NCBI RefSeq assembly: GCF_937952055.1
Contig: NZ_CALFYO010000008.1
Location: 62,001 to 126,000, forward strand
Reading direction: 5' to 3'
Length of the DNA stretch: 64,000 bases
Origin: an uncultured Piscinibacter sp.
GTDB lineage: Bacteria > Pseudomonadota > Gammaproteobacteria > Burkholderiales > Burkholderiaceae_C
Shown: in pieces, positions 35,526-45,774 of the stretch
Layout of the letters: the number at the start of each line of letters is the position of its first letter
Numbering within the stretch: position 1 is the first letter of the stretch
Notes under the pieces: generated by a model
Databases searched by the model: none
Told to the model about the DNA's origin: nothing
The model's input: only the letters and a program-made list of their open reading frames with translations
Program-made: the position numbers and the translations under genes

Positions 35526-36410
35526 GTGCAGATCAGCGCCAACGGCATCTCGCTCGAGGTGGATGACCGCGGACCGCCCGGCGCCGAACCGCTGGTGATG
35601 ATCATGGGCCTGGGCATGCAGCTGGTCGCCTGGCCGGACGGGCTGGTCGACCTGCTCGTCGGGCAGGGATTTCGCGTCATCCGCTTCGACAACCGCGACA
35701 TGGGACTGTCGCAGCGCTTCGACCACCTCGGCGTGCCCAATGTCGCCGCCGGCGCGTTGCGCCACACGCTCGGTCTGTCGGTCGACAGCCCGTACCGTCT
35801 GAGCGACCTGGCCGACGACACCGCAGCGCTGATCGCGGCGCTGGGCCTGGACAGCGCGCATGTGTGCGGCGCATCGATGGGCGGCATGGTCGCGCAGCAT
35901 CTCGCCGCCCGCCATCCGCAGCGCGTGCGCAGCCTGACGCTGATGATGACCACCAGCGGCGCGCGCCACCTGCCTCAGCCGGGCTGGAAGGTGCGCATGG
36001 CGCTGATGTCGCGGCCGGCCGATGCGCGCCACGTCGACCGCATCGTCGACCACTTCATGCACATCTACGGCGTGATCGGAAGTCCCGGCTTCCCGAGCGA
36101 CCCGGCCGGCCTGCGCGAGCGCCTGGCAATGTCGGTGAAGCGAGCCTATCGCCCGGCGGCCACGGCGAGGCAGCTGATGGCCATCCTCGCCGACGGCGAC
36201 CGCACGTCGCTGCTGGGGGCCATCCGCCAGCCGACGACGGTGATCCACGGGCTGGCCGACCCGCTCGTGCCGCCCGAAGCCGGCCGCGATCTGGCGCGGC
36301 GCATCGCTGGCGCGAGTCTCGACCTCGTCGAGGGCATGGGGCACGATCTTCCCGAGGCGCTCTGGCCACGATTCGCACAGCAGATTGCGCGCGTTGCTGG
36401 CCTCGGTTGA
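35526..36410 (+). CDS. Alpha/beta hydrolase
   Basis: 294 aa, GTG start 10 bp after the previous hydrolase. Core features: VMIMGLGMQLVAWPDGLVDLL (oxyanion strand/loop), FDNRDMGLSQRFDHLG, and nucleophile elbow GASMGG at 115-120 (Ser117). Asp in HGLADPLVPPEAG and His in VEGMGHDLPEALWP complete the triad. This matches the large esterase/epoxide-hydrolase-like group; substrate unknown. Probably cotranscribed with WS/DGAT and the first hydrolase. Confidence 0.87.
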   Translation: MQISANGISLEVDDRGPPGAEPLVMIMGLGMQLVAWPDGLVDLLVGQGFRVIRFDNRDMGLSQRFDHLGVPNVAAGALRHTLGLSVDSPYRLSDLADDTAALIAALGLDSAHVCGASMGGMVAQHLAARHPQRVRSLTLMMTTSGARHLPQPGWKVRMALMSRPADARHVDRIVDHFMHIYGVIGSPGFPSDPAGLRERLAMSVKRAYRPAATARQLMAILADGDRTSLLGAIRQPTTVIHGLADPLVPPEAGRDLARRIAGASLDLVEGMGHDLPEALWPRFAQQIARVAGLG

Positions 36411-36526
36411 TTCCGCTCAAGGCCGGCAGCGAGAGGCTGTCGCACAAGCGAGTCTGGATGCACCGCGCGCGCTCGAAGACGGGCGAGTCCGGTGGCTCGA
36501 GGACATGAACCCCCGAGGAGCACGTC

Positions 36527-36862
36527 ATGGTGTCCCGTTCCCGTCGAAGTATTGTGCAAGGCGCTGCCAGCGCCTTGGCGCTGTCGCTGGCTGGCTGCGT
36601 CATCGCGCCGGCCGGTCCCTATCCCGGTCCCGGCGAGGTCGTCGCGGTCGCGCCGCCGCCGCCGCAGGCCGAATACATCGGTGCCCCGCCGGTCGTCGGC
36701 TACATCTGGATCGGTGGCTACTGGGTGTGGCAGGCGGGGCGGCATGTCTGGATCAGCGGCCATTGGGAGCCGCCGCGTCCGGGCTACGTCTGGGTACCCC
36801 CCGCCTGGCATCGCGAAGGACCGGGGTGGCGGCATCGGCCAGGGTACTGGGCGCGGCGCTGA
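36527..36862 (+). CDS. YXWGXW-repeat lipoprotein
   Basis: 111 aa. Lipoprotein signal with lipobox LAGC (cysteine ~23), so probably anchored in the outer membrane. The mature part has the repeats typical of the YXWGXW family: IWIGGYWVWQAGRHVWISGHW, then GYVWVPPAWHR and a basic end. Proline-rich linker PPPPQ near residue 43. Function of the family is unknown; many beta-proteobacteria carry several copies. Stands alone between the hydrolases and an acyltransferase-3 gene. Confidence 0.85.
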   Translation: MVSRSRRSIVQGAASALALSLAGCVIAPAGPYPGPGEVVAVAPPPPQAEYIGAPPVVGYIWIGGYWVWQAGRHVWISGHWEPPRPGYVWVPPAWHREGPGWRHRPGYWARR

Positions 36863-36970
36863 GACTGGCGCAACGCCCCCGCGACCCGGGGGGACGAGCT
36901 GCACCCATGTGCCGCGCTGCAGGCGAAGCGGCTAGAGTGAGGACGGTTCACATGGAATAGTTTCCCACGC

Positions 36971-38020
36971 ATGCACCGCGACGCCGAGCGCAATCTGTCC
37001 ATCGACGTGCTCCGTGTCATCGGTGGACTGGTGGTCATGTCCGCGCACGTGAAGCTGCCTCCGTGGCTTTTCCAGCTGCGCAATTTCGGCGCGCCGATGC
37101 TGGTGGTTGTCTCGGCCCTGGCCATGCAGGTCGTGCACGGGCGGCAGCCGATGGACGCGGTCGCCTTCCTGCGGCGGCGCCTGCCGAAGTTGACCCTGCA
37201 GCCCTGGGCGTTCCTCGCCATCTTCTTCGTGTGCGCGGAAGTGGCCGCTCTCGTGGCTGGACGCTCGTTCCCGTTCAGCCGGCAGGACGTGCTCGACAGC
37301 TTCACCTTCTCGGGCGGCATCGGCTACCTTTGGATCTTCCGCGTCTACATCCTGGTGGCGCTGATCACGCCGCCCATGCTTCACCTGTACGGTGCAGCCC
37401 CATCGCAGCGCGCCTATCTGGCCGGCGTGGCCATCGTCTACGCCGTCGGCGAACTGATGCGTGTCGCCTTGCATGCGGGCAGCGAGGGCGCCTACTGGCT
37501 CGAGACGATGGACGATACCGTGTTCACGCCATTGCCCTATGTGCTGCTGTTCGCCTACGGGCTGGCACTGCCGCGGATGAACGACGGTGAGGTGCGCGCG
37601 GTGGCGCTGGGCTCGACGGTCGTGTTCGCCGTGCTGGCACTCGCACAGTTCGTGGCGACCGGAGCATTCGTCCCCACGCAGGCGCAGAAGTATCCGCCGA
37701 CGGCGTACTACCTCTCCTACGCCTTCGCTTGCATCCATCTCGTCTACCTTGCCTTGCGTGACGTCAACGTGTCGCCTCGTGCCGCGCCCGCCATCGTCTG
37801 GCTGTCCAGCCACATGTTGTGGATCTACCTGTGGCACGTCCTTGCGCTCTTCGCCTGGGGCGTGGTCTTCGGTCAGCCGACGAGTCCGTCGCTGCTCTCG
37901 GCGGTGGAACTGCTGGTCGTCATCGGCGCGGCGACGGGCGCGACCTGGCTTCAGTTGCGGGCCTCCGGCTGGTGGCGCGCCGGCATGGCCGGCGCGCGAA
38001 TGCGCACGACGGACCGGTAG
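36971..38020 (+). CDS. Acyltransferase-3 family membrane protein
   Basis: 349 aa, about ten hydrophobic segments. N-terminus RNLSIDVLRVIGGLVVMSAHV fits the acyltransferase-3 family (OafA/NodX/WecH), with a conserved His in helix 1 and an Arg in FRVYILVALITPPMLHLYG. Such proteins O-acetylate or succinylate surface sugars or other acceptors. The acceptor here is unknown and no polysaccharide genes adjoin it. Starts 108 bp after the lipoprotein gene. Confidence 0.82.
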   Translation: MHRDAERNLSIDVLRVIGGLVVMSAHVKLPPWLFQLRNFGAPMLVVVSALAMQVVHGRQPMDAVAFLRRRLPKLTLQPWAFLAIFFVCAEVAALVAGRSFPFSRQDVLDSFTFSGGIGYLWIFRVYILVALITPPMLHLYGAAPSQRAYLAGVAIVYAVGELMRVALHAGSEGAYWLETMDDTVFTPLPYVLLFAYGLALPRMNDGEVRAVALGSTVVFAVLALAQFVATGAFVPTQAQKYPPTAYYLSYAFACIHLVYLALRDVNVSPRAAPAIVWLSSHMLWIYLWHVLALFAWGVVFGQPTSPSLLSAVELLVVIGAATGATWLQLRASGWWRAGMAGARMRTTDR

Positions 38021-38105
38021 GGGCCCCGCGCGCGGCGCGGGCAGCGCATGCCGCACAATGGACGCATGAACGCGGCCGCCGGCCGCAGACGCAGCTTGCC
38101 AACCC

Positions 38106-39125
<1,020 letters not shown>

Positions 39126-39141
39126 ACGCTGCCGATCGACC

Positions 39142-40050
39142 TCAGCGGCGTGCCGGCCAGGTGGCCAGCACCACGCCGGCCAGCGCCAGCGCGAAGGCGC
39201 TGGCCTGTGCCGGGCTGAACCGTTCGCCGAGGAAGACCACGCCCACCGCCGCGGCGGCCACCGGCAGCATCACCGTGAACACCCCGGCCGACGAGGCCGG
39301 CACATGCTTCAGGCCGGTCATCCACAGCCACACGGTCACCATGCTCGCCGCGAGCGAGTAGAAGATCAGCAGCCACCAGTGACCCGCGCTGACACTGCCG
39401 AAGTCGAAGCTCAGTGCCTGCCAGAGGCCGAGCGGCGTCACCAGCAGCAGTCCCCACAGATTGATCAGGGCACTGATGCGCTTGGGCGAGACGTTGCCGG
39501 TGAGCTTCTTGCCGATCACCACGTAGATCGCCTCGCAGGTCACCGCACCGAGCAGCAGCAGGTTGCCGAACAGGGTGCCCGCGTCGGCCCCGGCATGCTT
39601 GCCCAGCGACACGAGCGCGATGCCGCCCACCGCGCAGGCGATGCCGGCAGCCACGCGCGGCGCGATGCGTTCTTTCAGGATGATTCGCGAGAGGATCGCC
39701 ACCACGGCGGGTATGGCCGCCATGATCACGCCCGCCGCCAGCGCCGAGGTGCGTGCCACGCCGAACAGCATGCACACCGAGAAGAGGAAGTTGCCGAAGA
39801 AGGACTCGAGGAAGAGCAGCCAGCGATCGTGCGGTCCGAGCCCTGCCTCGCCCGGCGCGCGCTTGACCCAGCCTGCCATCGCCACCGCGGCGATGCCGAA
39901 GCGCAGCCAGGCCAGCAGGAAGATCGGCAGCACCAGCACGAGGATCTTGGACAAGCCCACGTAGCTGCCCACCAGCGCCATGCCGGAGGCGAGACAGAGG
40001 TAGGAGATCCAGGGAACGGGATGCGGCACAGCCGCGCCGGGAGCACTCAT
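39142..40050 (-). CDS. EamA/DMT superfamily transporter at the end of the polyamine block
   Basis: 302 aa, about ten membrane helices. ATG 40050 gives MSAPGAAVPHPVPWISYLCLASGMALVG; the longer frame to 40182 is a shadow of the next gene. Two EamA repeats; motifs include LLAWLRFGIAAVAM and IMAAIPAVVAILSRIILKERI. Located 11 bp after the type-III glutamine-synthetase-like gene. It is probably the last gene of the polyamine operon and could move an amine or a breakdown product; that is inference from position. Confidence 0.85.
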   Translation of the reverse strand: MSAPGAAVPHPVPWISYLCLASGMALVGSYVGLSKILVLVLPIFLLAWLRFGIAAVAMAGWVKRAPGEAGLGPHDRWLLFLESFFGNFLFSVCMLFGVARTSALAAGVIMAAIPAVVAILSRIILKERIAPRVAAGIACAVGGIALVSLGKHAGADAGTLFGNLLLLGAVTCEAIYVVIGKKLTGNVSPKRISALINLWGLLLVTPLGLWQALSFDFGSVSAGHWWLLIFYSLAASMVTVWLWMTGLKHVPASSAGVFTVMLPVAAAAVGVVFLGERFSPAQASAFALALAGVVLATWPARR

Positions 40051-40061
40051 CGCGGCCGCGA

Positions 40062-41390
40062 TTAGAACAGGTCGACGTAGCGCCGCATCTCCCACTCGCT
40101 GACATGGCGCGCGTAGGAGATCCACTCCGACCGCTTGGCGTGGACGAACTCGCGCGCCAGCGTCTCGCCGAGCGCGTCGCACAGCACGCCGTCGGCCTCC
40201 AGCGCGTCGACCGCCTCACCCAGGTGCTGCGGCAGCAGCGCGATGCCACGCGCGCGCAGGGCCGAAAGCGGCTGCTCGAACAGGTCGTCCGTGCAGGCCG
40301 GACCGGAATCGGTGCGGCGGGCGATGCCGTCGAGCCCGGCCGCAATCAGCCCGGCGGTGGCGAGATAGGGGTTGGCCGAGGCATCGGGCAGCCGCCACTC
40401 GAAGCGGCCGCCGAGCGTTCGCACCAGTGCCGTACGGTTGTTCGGCCCGTGCGCGACGCAGGCCGGCGCCCAGCTCGTGCCGGAGAGCGATTCGCCGACG
40501 ACCAGTCGCTTGTACGAGTTCACCGTCGGCGCGGCCAGCGCGGCGAGCCCAGCCGAGTGCGCCAGCACGCCGCCGACGAAGTGGCGCATCGTCGCCTCGC
40601 CTTCGTCGCCCTCGAACAGGCAACGCTCGCCGCTCCACAGCGAGGCATGGAAGTGCATGCCGCTGCCCGGCTGGTTGCCGAAGGGCTTGGGCATCATCGA
40701 GAACAGCATGCCGTGGCGCTCGGCCAGCGTGTGCGCGGCGAGCTTGAACAGCATCAGGTGATCGGCGCTCGCCAGGGCGTCGGCATGCAGGAAGTTCAGC
40801 TCGTACTGGCCGTGCGCGTCCTCGTGGTCGATCTGGAACACCTGCAGACCACAGGCCTGCAGCCCGGTGGCGAGCTCGTGCAGGAACTCGCGCTGGCGCG
40901 ACAGGCTCTTCAGGTCGTAGGAGGGCTTGTCGAGCCGGTCCTGCGCATCGGCCGGCACGACGGCGGACTCGGTGCGACGCAGCAGGAAAAACTCCGGCTC
41001 GATGCCGGTCTGCAGCGTCCAGCCATGACCGGCCAGGCGCGCGATCTGGCGGCGCAGCACCTGGCGCGGGCAGCCGTCGAAGGGCTGGCCGTCGACGAAG
41101 CCGTCGCAGGCCAGCCGCGCATAGCCCGGCATCCAGGGCAGGGCGCGGGCGCTGCCCGGATCGCCGCGGCCGTAGTACTCGGAGCGCGGGCCCATGCGCG
41201 GCAGACCGGTGCCGGTGATCGACGGGCCGGAGAAGCCGGCACCGGTCTCGACCAGCGTGCGCAACTGGTCGAGCGGCACGTACTTGCCCTTGGCGACGCC
41301 GTGCAGGTCGGTGAACTGCGCGATCAGCGTGTGCACGCCCTGCGCGGCCAGGGTCTCGCGCAGGGTCTCGACGTTGTGATGACCGCTCAC
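40062..41390 (-). CDS. Glutamine synthetase family ligase (type III / gamma-glutamyl-amine type), copy 1
   Basis: 442 aa. GTG 41390 overlaps the gabT stop (GTGA) and gives VSGHHNVETLRETLAAQGVHTLIAQFTDLHGVAKGKYVP. Active-site elements are kept: metal/substrate Glu in TGIEPEFFLL, HEDAHGQYELNF, GSGMHFHASLW, and the Arg-rich ending GPNNRTALVR...FEWRLPDASANPYL. The family includes GlnT-type glutamate-ammonia ligases and gamma-glutamylputrescine or -ethanolamine ligases. Context in a polyamine block favours ligation of glutamate to an amine. Only ~30 % similarity by eye to the second copy at 51361-52728. Confidence 0.85.
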   Translation of the reverse strand: MSGHHNVETLRETLAAQGVHTLIAQFTDLHGVAKGKYVPLDQLRTLVETGAGFSGPSITGTGLPRMGPRSEYYGRGDPGSARALPWMPGYARLACDGFVDGQPFDGCPRQVLRRQIARLAGHGWTLQTGIEPEFFLLRRTESAVVPADAQDRLDKPSYDLKSLSRQREFLHELATGLQACGLQVFQIDHEDAHGQYELNFLHADALASADHLMLFKLAAHTLAERHGMLFSMMPKPFGNQPGSGMHFHASLWSGERCLFEGDEGEATMRHFVGGVLAHSAGLAALAAPTVNSYKRLVVGESLSGTSWAPACVAHGPNNRTALVRTLGGRFEWRLPDASANPYLATAGLIAAGLDGIARRTDSGPACTDDLFEQPLSALRARGIALLPQHLGEAVDALEADGVLCDALGETLAREFVHAKRSEWISYARHVSEWEMRRYVDLF

Positions 41391-42664
41391 GCCACGGCCG
41401 CCCGCAAGGCGGCGCGCAGCACGTCCATCGCCTCGTCGAACACCGGCTGCTGGATGGTCAGCGGGAACAGGAAGCGCACCACGTTGGCGTTGACGCCGCA
41501 GGTCAGCAGGATGAGCTGGCGCTTGAGCGCCTCGGCCTGCACCTTCTTCGTGAAATCGGCGTCGGGCTCGTCGCTGCCCGGCTTGTTGAACTCGACCGCG
41601 ACCATCGCACCGAGGCCGCGCACGTCGGCGATCTGCGGCACCTCCTGGCGCATCGACTCGAGCACGCCCTTGAGCCGGTCGCCCAGCTGCTGCCCACGCT
41701 CGGGCAGCTTCTCGTTGCGCATCACGTCGATGATCGCGTGCGCCGCGGCGATGGCCAGCGGGTTGCCGGCATAGGTGCCGCCCAGGCCGCCCGGGGCGGG
41801 GGCATCCATGATCTCGGCCTTGCCGGTCACCGCCGACAGCGGCACGCCGCCGGCCAGGCTCTTGGCGATGGTCATCAGGTCCGGCACCACGCCGAAGTGT
41901 TCCATCGCGAACAGCCTGCCGGTGCGCCCGAACCCGGTCTGGATCTCGTCGGCGATCATCACGATGCCGTGCTCGTCGCAAAGTTCGCGCAGCCACTTCA
42001 CCGCTTCCGCCTGGATGACGTTGAAGCCGCCTTCGCCCTGCACCGGCTCGAAGATGATCGCCGCCACGCGGCTGGGCTCGATGTCGGCCTTGAAGATGCC
42101 GTGCACGGCCTTCTTCACCTCGGCGAGGCTCGCGCAGTGGCAAGGGAAGGGCGCGTGGTAGATCTCCGGCGGGAAGGGCCCGAAGCCAAGCTTGTACGGG
42201 ACCACCTTGCCGGTCAGCGACACGGCGAACAGGCTGCGGCCGTGGAAGGCGCCGCCGAAGGCGATCACGCCGCCGCGCTTGGTGTGGGCGCGGGCGATCT
42301 TGACCGCGTTTTCGACGGCCTCGGCGCCGGTGGAGAACAGCGCCGTCTTCTTCGCATGGCTGCCCGGTGTCAGCGCATTGAGCTTCTCGGCCAGCGCGAT
42401 GTAGCTTTCGTAGGGCACCACCTGGTAGCAGGTGTGGGTGAACTTCCTCAGCTGCGCCTCGATGGCGGCGACGACCTTCGGATGGCCGTGGCCGCTGTTC
42501 ATCACCGCGATGCCGCCGGCGAAGTCGATGTAGCGCCGGCCTTCGACGTCCCACAGTTCGGCGTTGTCGGCACGGTCGGCGAAGAAGGTGCCCATCACGC
42601 CCACGCCGCGCGGCGTGGCGGCGGCCTTGCGGGCCATCAGTTGCTCGTTCAGCGAAAGGTTCAT
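41387..42664 (-). CDS. gabT: 4-aminobutyrate transaminase
   Basis: 425-aa class-III PLP aminotransferase converting GABA and 2-oxoglutarate to succinate semialdehyde and glutamate, the last shared step of putrescine degradation. N-terminus MNLSLNEQLMARKAAATPRGVGVMGTFFADRADNAELWDVEGRRYID is GabT/PuuE-like. PLP lysine in PDLMTIAKSLAGGVPLSAV; also IFEPVQGEGGF and ADEIQTGFGRTG. Starts 13 bp after the aldehyde dehydrogenase stop. No succinate-semialdehyde dehydrogenase gene is labelled nearby unless the adjacent dehydrogenase also performs that step. Confidence 0.92.
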   Translation of the reverse strand: MNLSLNEQLMARKAAATPRGVGVMGTFFADRADNAELWDVEGRRYIDFAGGIAVMNSGHGHPKVVAAIEAQLRKFTHTCYQVVPYESYIALAEKLNALTPGSHAKKTALFSTGAEAVENAVKIARAHTKRGGVIAFGGAFHGRSLFAVSLTGKVVPYKLGFGPFPPEIYHAPFPCHCASLAEVKKAVHGIFKADIEPSRVAAIIFEPVQGEGGFNVIQAEAVKWLRELCDEHGIVMIADEIQTGFGRTGRLFAMEHFGVVPDLMTIAKSLAGGVPLSAVTGKAEIMDAPAPGGLGGTYAGNPLAIAAAHAIIDVMRNEKLPERGQQLGDRLKGVLESMRQEVPQIADVRGLGAMVAVEFNKPGSDEPDADFTKKVQAEALKRQLILLTCGVNANVVRFLFPLTIQQPVFDEAMDVLRAALRAAVA

Positions 42665-42676
42665 GGTTCGTTCTCC

Positions 42677-44176
42677 TCAGGCCGCGTCGATGCGCAGCCA
42701 GGTCGTCTTCAGCTCGGTGTACTTGTCGAAGGCGTGCAGCGACTTGTCGCGGCCGTTGCCGCTCTGCTTGTAGCCGCCGAAGGGCACGGTGATGTCGTCT
42801 TCGTCGTACTGGTTGACGTGCACGGTGCCGGCACGCAGCGCGCGGGCCACGCGATGCGCCCGGTTGATGTTGTCGCTCCACACGCTGGCCTGCAGGCCGT
42901 AGGAGGAGTCGTTGGCCAGGGCGATCGCCTCGGCCTCGGTGTGGAAGCGGATCACGCTCATCACTGGCCCGAAGATCTCCTCGCGGGCGATGCGCATGTC
43001 GTTGCGCACGCCGGCGAACACGGTCGGCTCGACGTAGTAGCCGCCGGTCTCGCCGCGCGCCTGCCGGCCGCCCGCCACCAGCCTGGCGCCTTCGCTGTTG
43101 CCTGCGTCGATGTAGCCGAGCACCGTGCGCATCTGCGTCTCGTCGACCAGCGCGCCCATCTCGGCGGCGCCGGACAGCGGGTCGCCCGGCACGTATTTCG
43201 GCGCCTCGGCCGCGACGACCTCGAGGAAGCGCTCGGCAACCGCCTCGTGCACGAACACGCGTGAAGGCGCGTTGCAGCTCTCGCCCTGGTTGAAGAACAT
43301 GCTGCCGGCGACGGTCTTGGCGGCGCGCTCGATGTCGGCGAAGTCGTCGAACACCACGAAGGCCGACTTGCCGCCGAGCTCGTTGTAGACGCGCTTGAGG
43401 TTGCTGCGCCCGGCGTACTCGAGCATCTTGCGGCCGACGCGCGTGCTGCCGGTGAAGCCGATCGCGTCGACGTCCATGTGCAACGCGAGCGCCTCGCCGG
43501 CCTCGTGGCCGTAGCCGGGCACCACGTTGAACACCCCGGACGGCAGGCCGGCGTCGAGGGCGAGTTCGGCCAGGCGCAACGCCGTCAGCGGGCTCTTCTC
43601 GCTGGGCTTGAGCACCACGCTGTTGCCGGCGGCCAGCGCCGGGCCGAGCTTCCAGGCGGCCATGATCATCGGGTAGTTCCAGGGCACCACCGCGCCGATC
43701 ACGCCCATCGGCTCGCGCGTGATCAGTGCCAGCGCCGTCGCCGGCGTCGGGGCGATCTCGTCGTAGACCTTGTCGACCGCTTCGGCGTACCAGGCGATGG
43801 TGCGCGCGGTGGCCGCCACGTCGACGGCGAGGCTGTACTGGATCGGCTTGCCCATGTCCAGCGTCTCGAGCAGGGCGAGCTCTTCCTTGGCGGCCAGGAT
43901 CTTCTCGGCGAAGCGCTGCAGCACCTTCTTGCGCGCCGCCGGCGACTGCCCCGCCCAGCGCGCGTCGGCGAAGGCGGCGCGGGCCGCCGCCACGGCCGCG
44001 TCGACATCTTCGGCACGGCCGCGGGCGATCTCGCCAAGATAGCGGCCGTCGATCGGCGAGGTCTTGGTGAAACTCTCGCCGCTCTTCGCGGCGACGCGGT
44101 GGCCGGCAATGAGTGCACGGCCGTCGATGCGCAGCGCCTTGGCGGCGCCGTGCCAGTCGGGGGCGGGCTTGTTCAT
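42677..44176 (-). CDS. puuC: Aldehyde dehydrogenase, gamma-glutamyl-aminobutyraldehyde type
   Basis: 499-aa NAD(P)-dependent dehydrogenase. ATG 44176 has AAGGA 8 bp upstream and gives MNKPAPDWHGAAKALRIDGRALIAG. NAD loop GFTGSTRVGRKML, catalytic Glu in YNELGGKSAFVV and Cys in FFNQGESCNAPSRVFV. Also PWNYPMIMAAWKLGPALAAGN. In the PuuC role it oxidises gamma-glutamyl-gamma-aminobutyraldehyde. The context (PuuA, PuuB, PuuD in the same block) supports this; broad aldehyde activity is usual in the family. Confidence 0.88.
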   Translation of the reverse strand: MNKPAPDWHGAAKALRIDGRALIAGHRVAAKSGESFTKTSPIDGRYLGEIARGRAEDVDAAVAAARAAFADARWAGQSPAARKKVLQRFAEKILAAKEELALLETLDMGKPIQYSLAVDVAATARTIAWYAEAVDKVYDEIAPTPATALALITREPMGVIGAVVPWNYPMIMAAWKLGPALAAGNSVVLKPSEKSPLTALRLAELALDAGLPSGVFNVVPGYGHEAGEALALHMDVDAIGFTGSTRVGRKMLEYAGRSNLKRVYNELGGKSAFVVFDDFADIERAAKTVAGSMFFNQGESCNAPSRVFVHEAVAERFLEVVAAEAPKYVPGDPLSGAAEMGALVDETQMRTVLGYIDAGNSEGARLVAGGRQARGETGGYYVEPTVFAGVRNDMRIAREEIFGPVMSVIRFHTEAEAIALANDSSYGLQASVWSDNINRAHRVARALRAGTVHVNQYDEDDITVPFGGYKQSGNGRDKSLHAFDKYTELKTTWLRIDAA

Positions 44177-44214
44177 GGCAGTTCCTTCTCGATCAGGAAG
44201 ACGACGGCGCACCC

Positions 44215-44232
44215 GCAGCCCCCGGGGGCCGC
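44215..44232. other. GC palindrome in porin-dehydrogenase gap
   Basis: An 18-bp near-perfect palindrome (GCAGCCCCC/GGGGGCCGC, one mismatch) between the porin-like gene and puuC. No obvious binding family; as RNA it would form a stem. Confidence 0.3.
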
Positions 44233-44262
44233 AGGCGCGAGAGATCGGTGCTCATCGTCGTT

Positions 44263-44279
44263 CGGGGGACGAACCCCCG
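44263..44279 (-). terminator. Hairpin just after the porin-like gene
   Basis: CGGGGG (44263-44268) pairs with CCCCCG (44274-44279), 6 bp with a 5-nt loop, 6 bp downstream of the porin-like stop on the minus strand. No U-tract, so partial termination or mRNA end protection is more likely than full termination. Confidence 0.4.
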
Positions 44280-44284
44280 TGGGC

Positions 44285-45718
44285 TCAGAAGCTCAGCACC
44301 ACCGAGGCGCCGAGCAGGTCGTTGCTCTTCTTGTAGGTGCCGGACTTCACGTCGAAGAAGACCGGCACGTTGGCGCCGTCGCGGCGGTACTCGAGCTTGA
44401 AGGTGGTGTTCAGGTTGAACGCGTACTTCAGGCCGAACGACAGCGCGTAGCGGTTGGCCCCCTTGTCGCAGTCGGTCGCGGTCGGATCGACGTCGCAGCC
44501 CAGTCCCGGGTTGGGGCCGATGCCGTTGCGGTAGTCGCCATAGGGGCCGTCGATGCCGAAGGCATCCCAGTAGCCGGTGTAGGCGAACAGGCCCCCGCCG
44601 GCGTCGCGGTTCTTGATGTAGTCGGCGCGCGCCAGCAGCTGCAGGCGCGGATTGACGTAGTAGCCGGCCAGTCCGGACAGGCCGAACCACTTGGCGTTCG
44701 GGAATTCGCCGTTCGCGTCCGGCATGATCGCCGCCTGCTTCTGCTGGCCGTAGGAGAGCTGGCCCTGCAGCGTCCAGTCGCCGCGGATGTAGTAGCCATC
44801 GACCTCGAAGAGGTTGGTCATCGTCTTGTGGAACTGCGTGCAGTCGGCGTCGCGGCAGAGGTTGAAGTTGGTCGTCTTGCCGTGCAGTCCGGCGAAGCCC
44901 CAGCCGTCGAATTCGCCCTTCGAGTAGTCGAGGCGGTAGACCAGCACCGGCTGGCGCTCGCCCTGGGCGCCGATGTTCTCGTTGACGTTGGCGACCATGC
45001 TGCGGAACCACCACTTGCCCTGCGTGTAGTCGATGCCCGCGCCGGTGTAGGTGGTCGGCAGCGTGAAGTCGAACAGCAGGTTGTGGGTGATGAACGGGTT
45101 CAGCGTCGGCTGCTGGTACTCGTAGCCCGACCAGTCGGGAATCTGTCCGGCGATGAAGCGCGTCTGCAGGTCGGTCAGCGGCACCGAGACCGAGGCCTCC
45201 TGCACGATGCTCGTGCCGCCCGAGGTGGCTGCGCCGGCACCGCGGTTCGGCGACAGCGTCAGCTTGAAGCGCGAGCCGCTCTCGGTTTCCTTCGTGAAGT
45301 CGAGCGATGCCGAGCCGATGTACGAGGTGTCGTAGAAGAAGCCGTCGCCCTGCGAGTTGAGGAACTGGAAACCCGCGCGCTTCTGACCTCGGTTCCACAG
45401 GTAGGCCACGTCCATGTAGCCGGAGATCGTCAGGCCCTTCAGTCCCCACATCTCGAGGTTGTCCTCGGTGGCCTCGGTCTTCACCGTGATGCGGTTGAAC
45501 TCGGCGGCCTGCTCCGGCGTCATGCCCCATTGGCCGGCAGCCGGCTTGGCGGCCTCGGCCGCCTTCTGCTTGCCTTCGAGCTCCTGCACGCGCTTCTTCA
45601 GCTCCTGGATCTCCTTGATCAGGTCGGCCGTCGACTGAGCCGCGGCGCCGCTGGCGAAGCTGGCGCCCAGTGCGAGCACGGCAGCCTGGGCGAAGGCGGT
45701 GGGTTGCCAGAATTTCAT
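44285..45718 (-). CDS. Outer-membrane porin-like protein with N-terminal coiled coil (DUF3138-like)
   Basis: 477 aa. Signal peptide MKFWQPTAFAQAAVLALGASFASGAAA, then a short coiled coil (STADLIKEIQELKKRVQELEG). A ~390-residue beta-barrel with alternating strands follows (ISGYMDVAYLW, FQFLNSQGDGFFYD, GLKYAFNLNTTFKLEYRRDG), ending in aromatic F (LGASVVLSF). Length and layout fit the DUF3138 group of Burkholderiales, recalled from memory. Placed between the polyamine permease and puuC, it is a candidate outer-membrane entry route for polyamines. That role is inference. ATG 45718 has GGAGAA upstream. Confidence 0.75.
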   Translation of the reverse strand: MKFWQPTAFAQAAVLALGASFASGAAAQSTADLIKEIQELKKRVQELEGKQKAAEAAKPAAGQWGMTPEQAAEFNRITVKTEATEDNLEMWGLKGLTISGYMDVAYLWNRGQKRAGFQFLNSQGDGFFYDTSYIGSASLDFTKETESGSRFKLTLSPNRGAGAATSGGTSIVQEASVSVPLTDLQTRFIAGQIPDWSGYEYQQPTLNPFITHNLLFDFTLPTTYTGAGIDYTQGKWWFRSMVANVNENIGAQGERQPVLVYRLDYSKGEFDGWGFAGLHGKTTNFNLCRDADCTQFHKTMTNLFEVDGYYIRGDWTLQGQLSYGQQKQAAIMPDANGEFPNAKWFGLSGLAGYYVNPRLQLLARADYIKNRDAGGGLFAYTGYWDAFGIDGPYGDYRNGIGPNPGLGCDVDPTATDCDKGANRYALSFGLKYAFNLNTTFKLEYRRDGANVPVFFDVKSGTYKKSNDLLGASVVLSF

Positions 45719-45774
45719 CGGGTTCTCCTCGTGTGATCTATCGTTGCGGCTTGGATTGGTTCGGTTTGTTCTCG

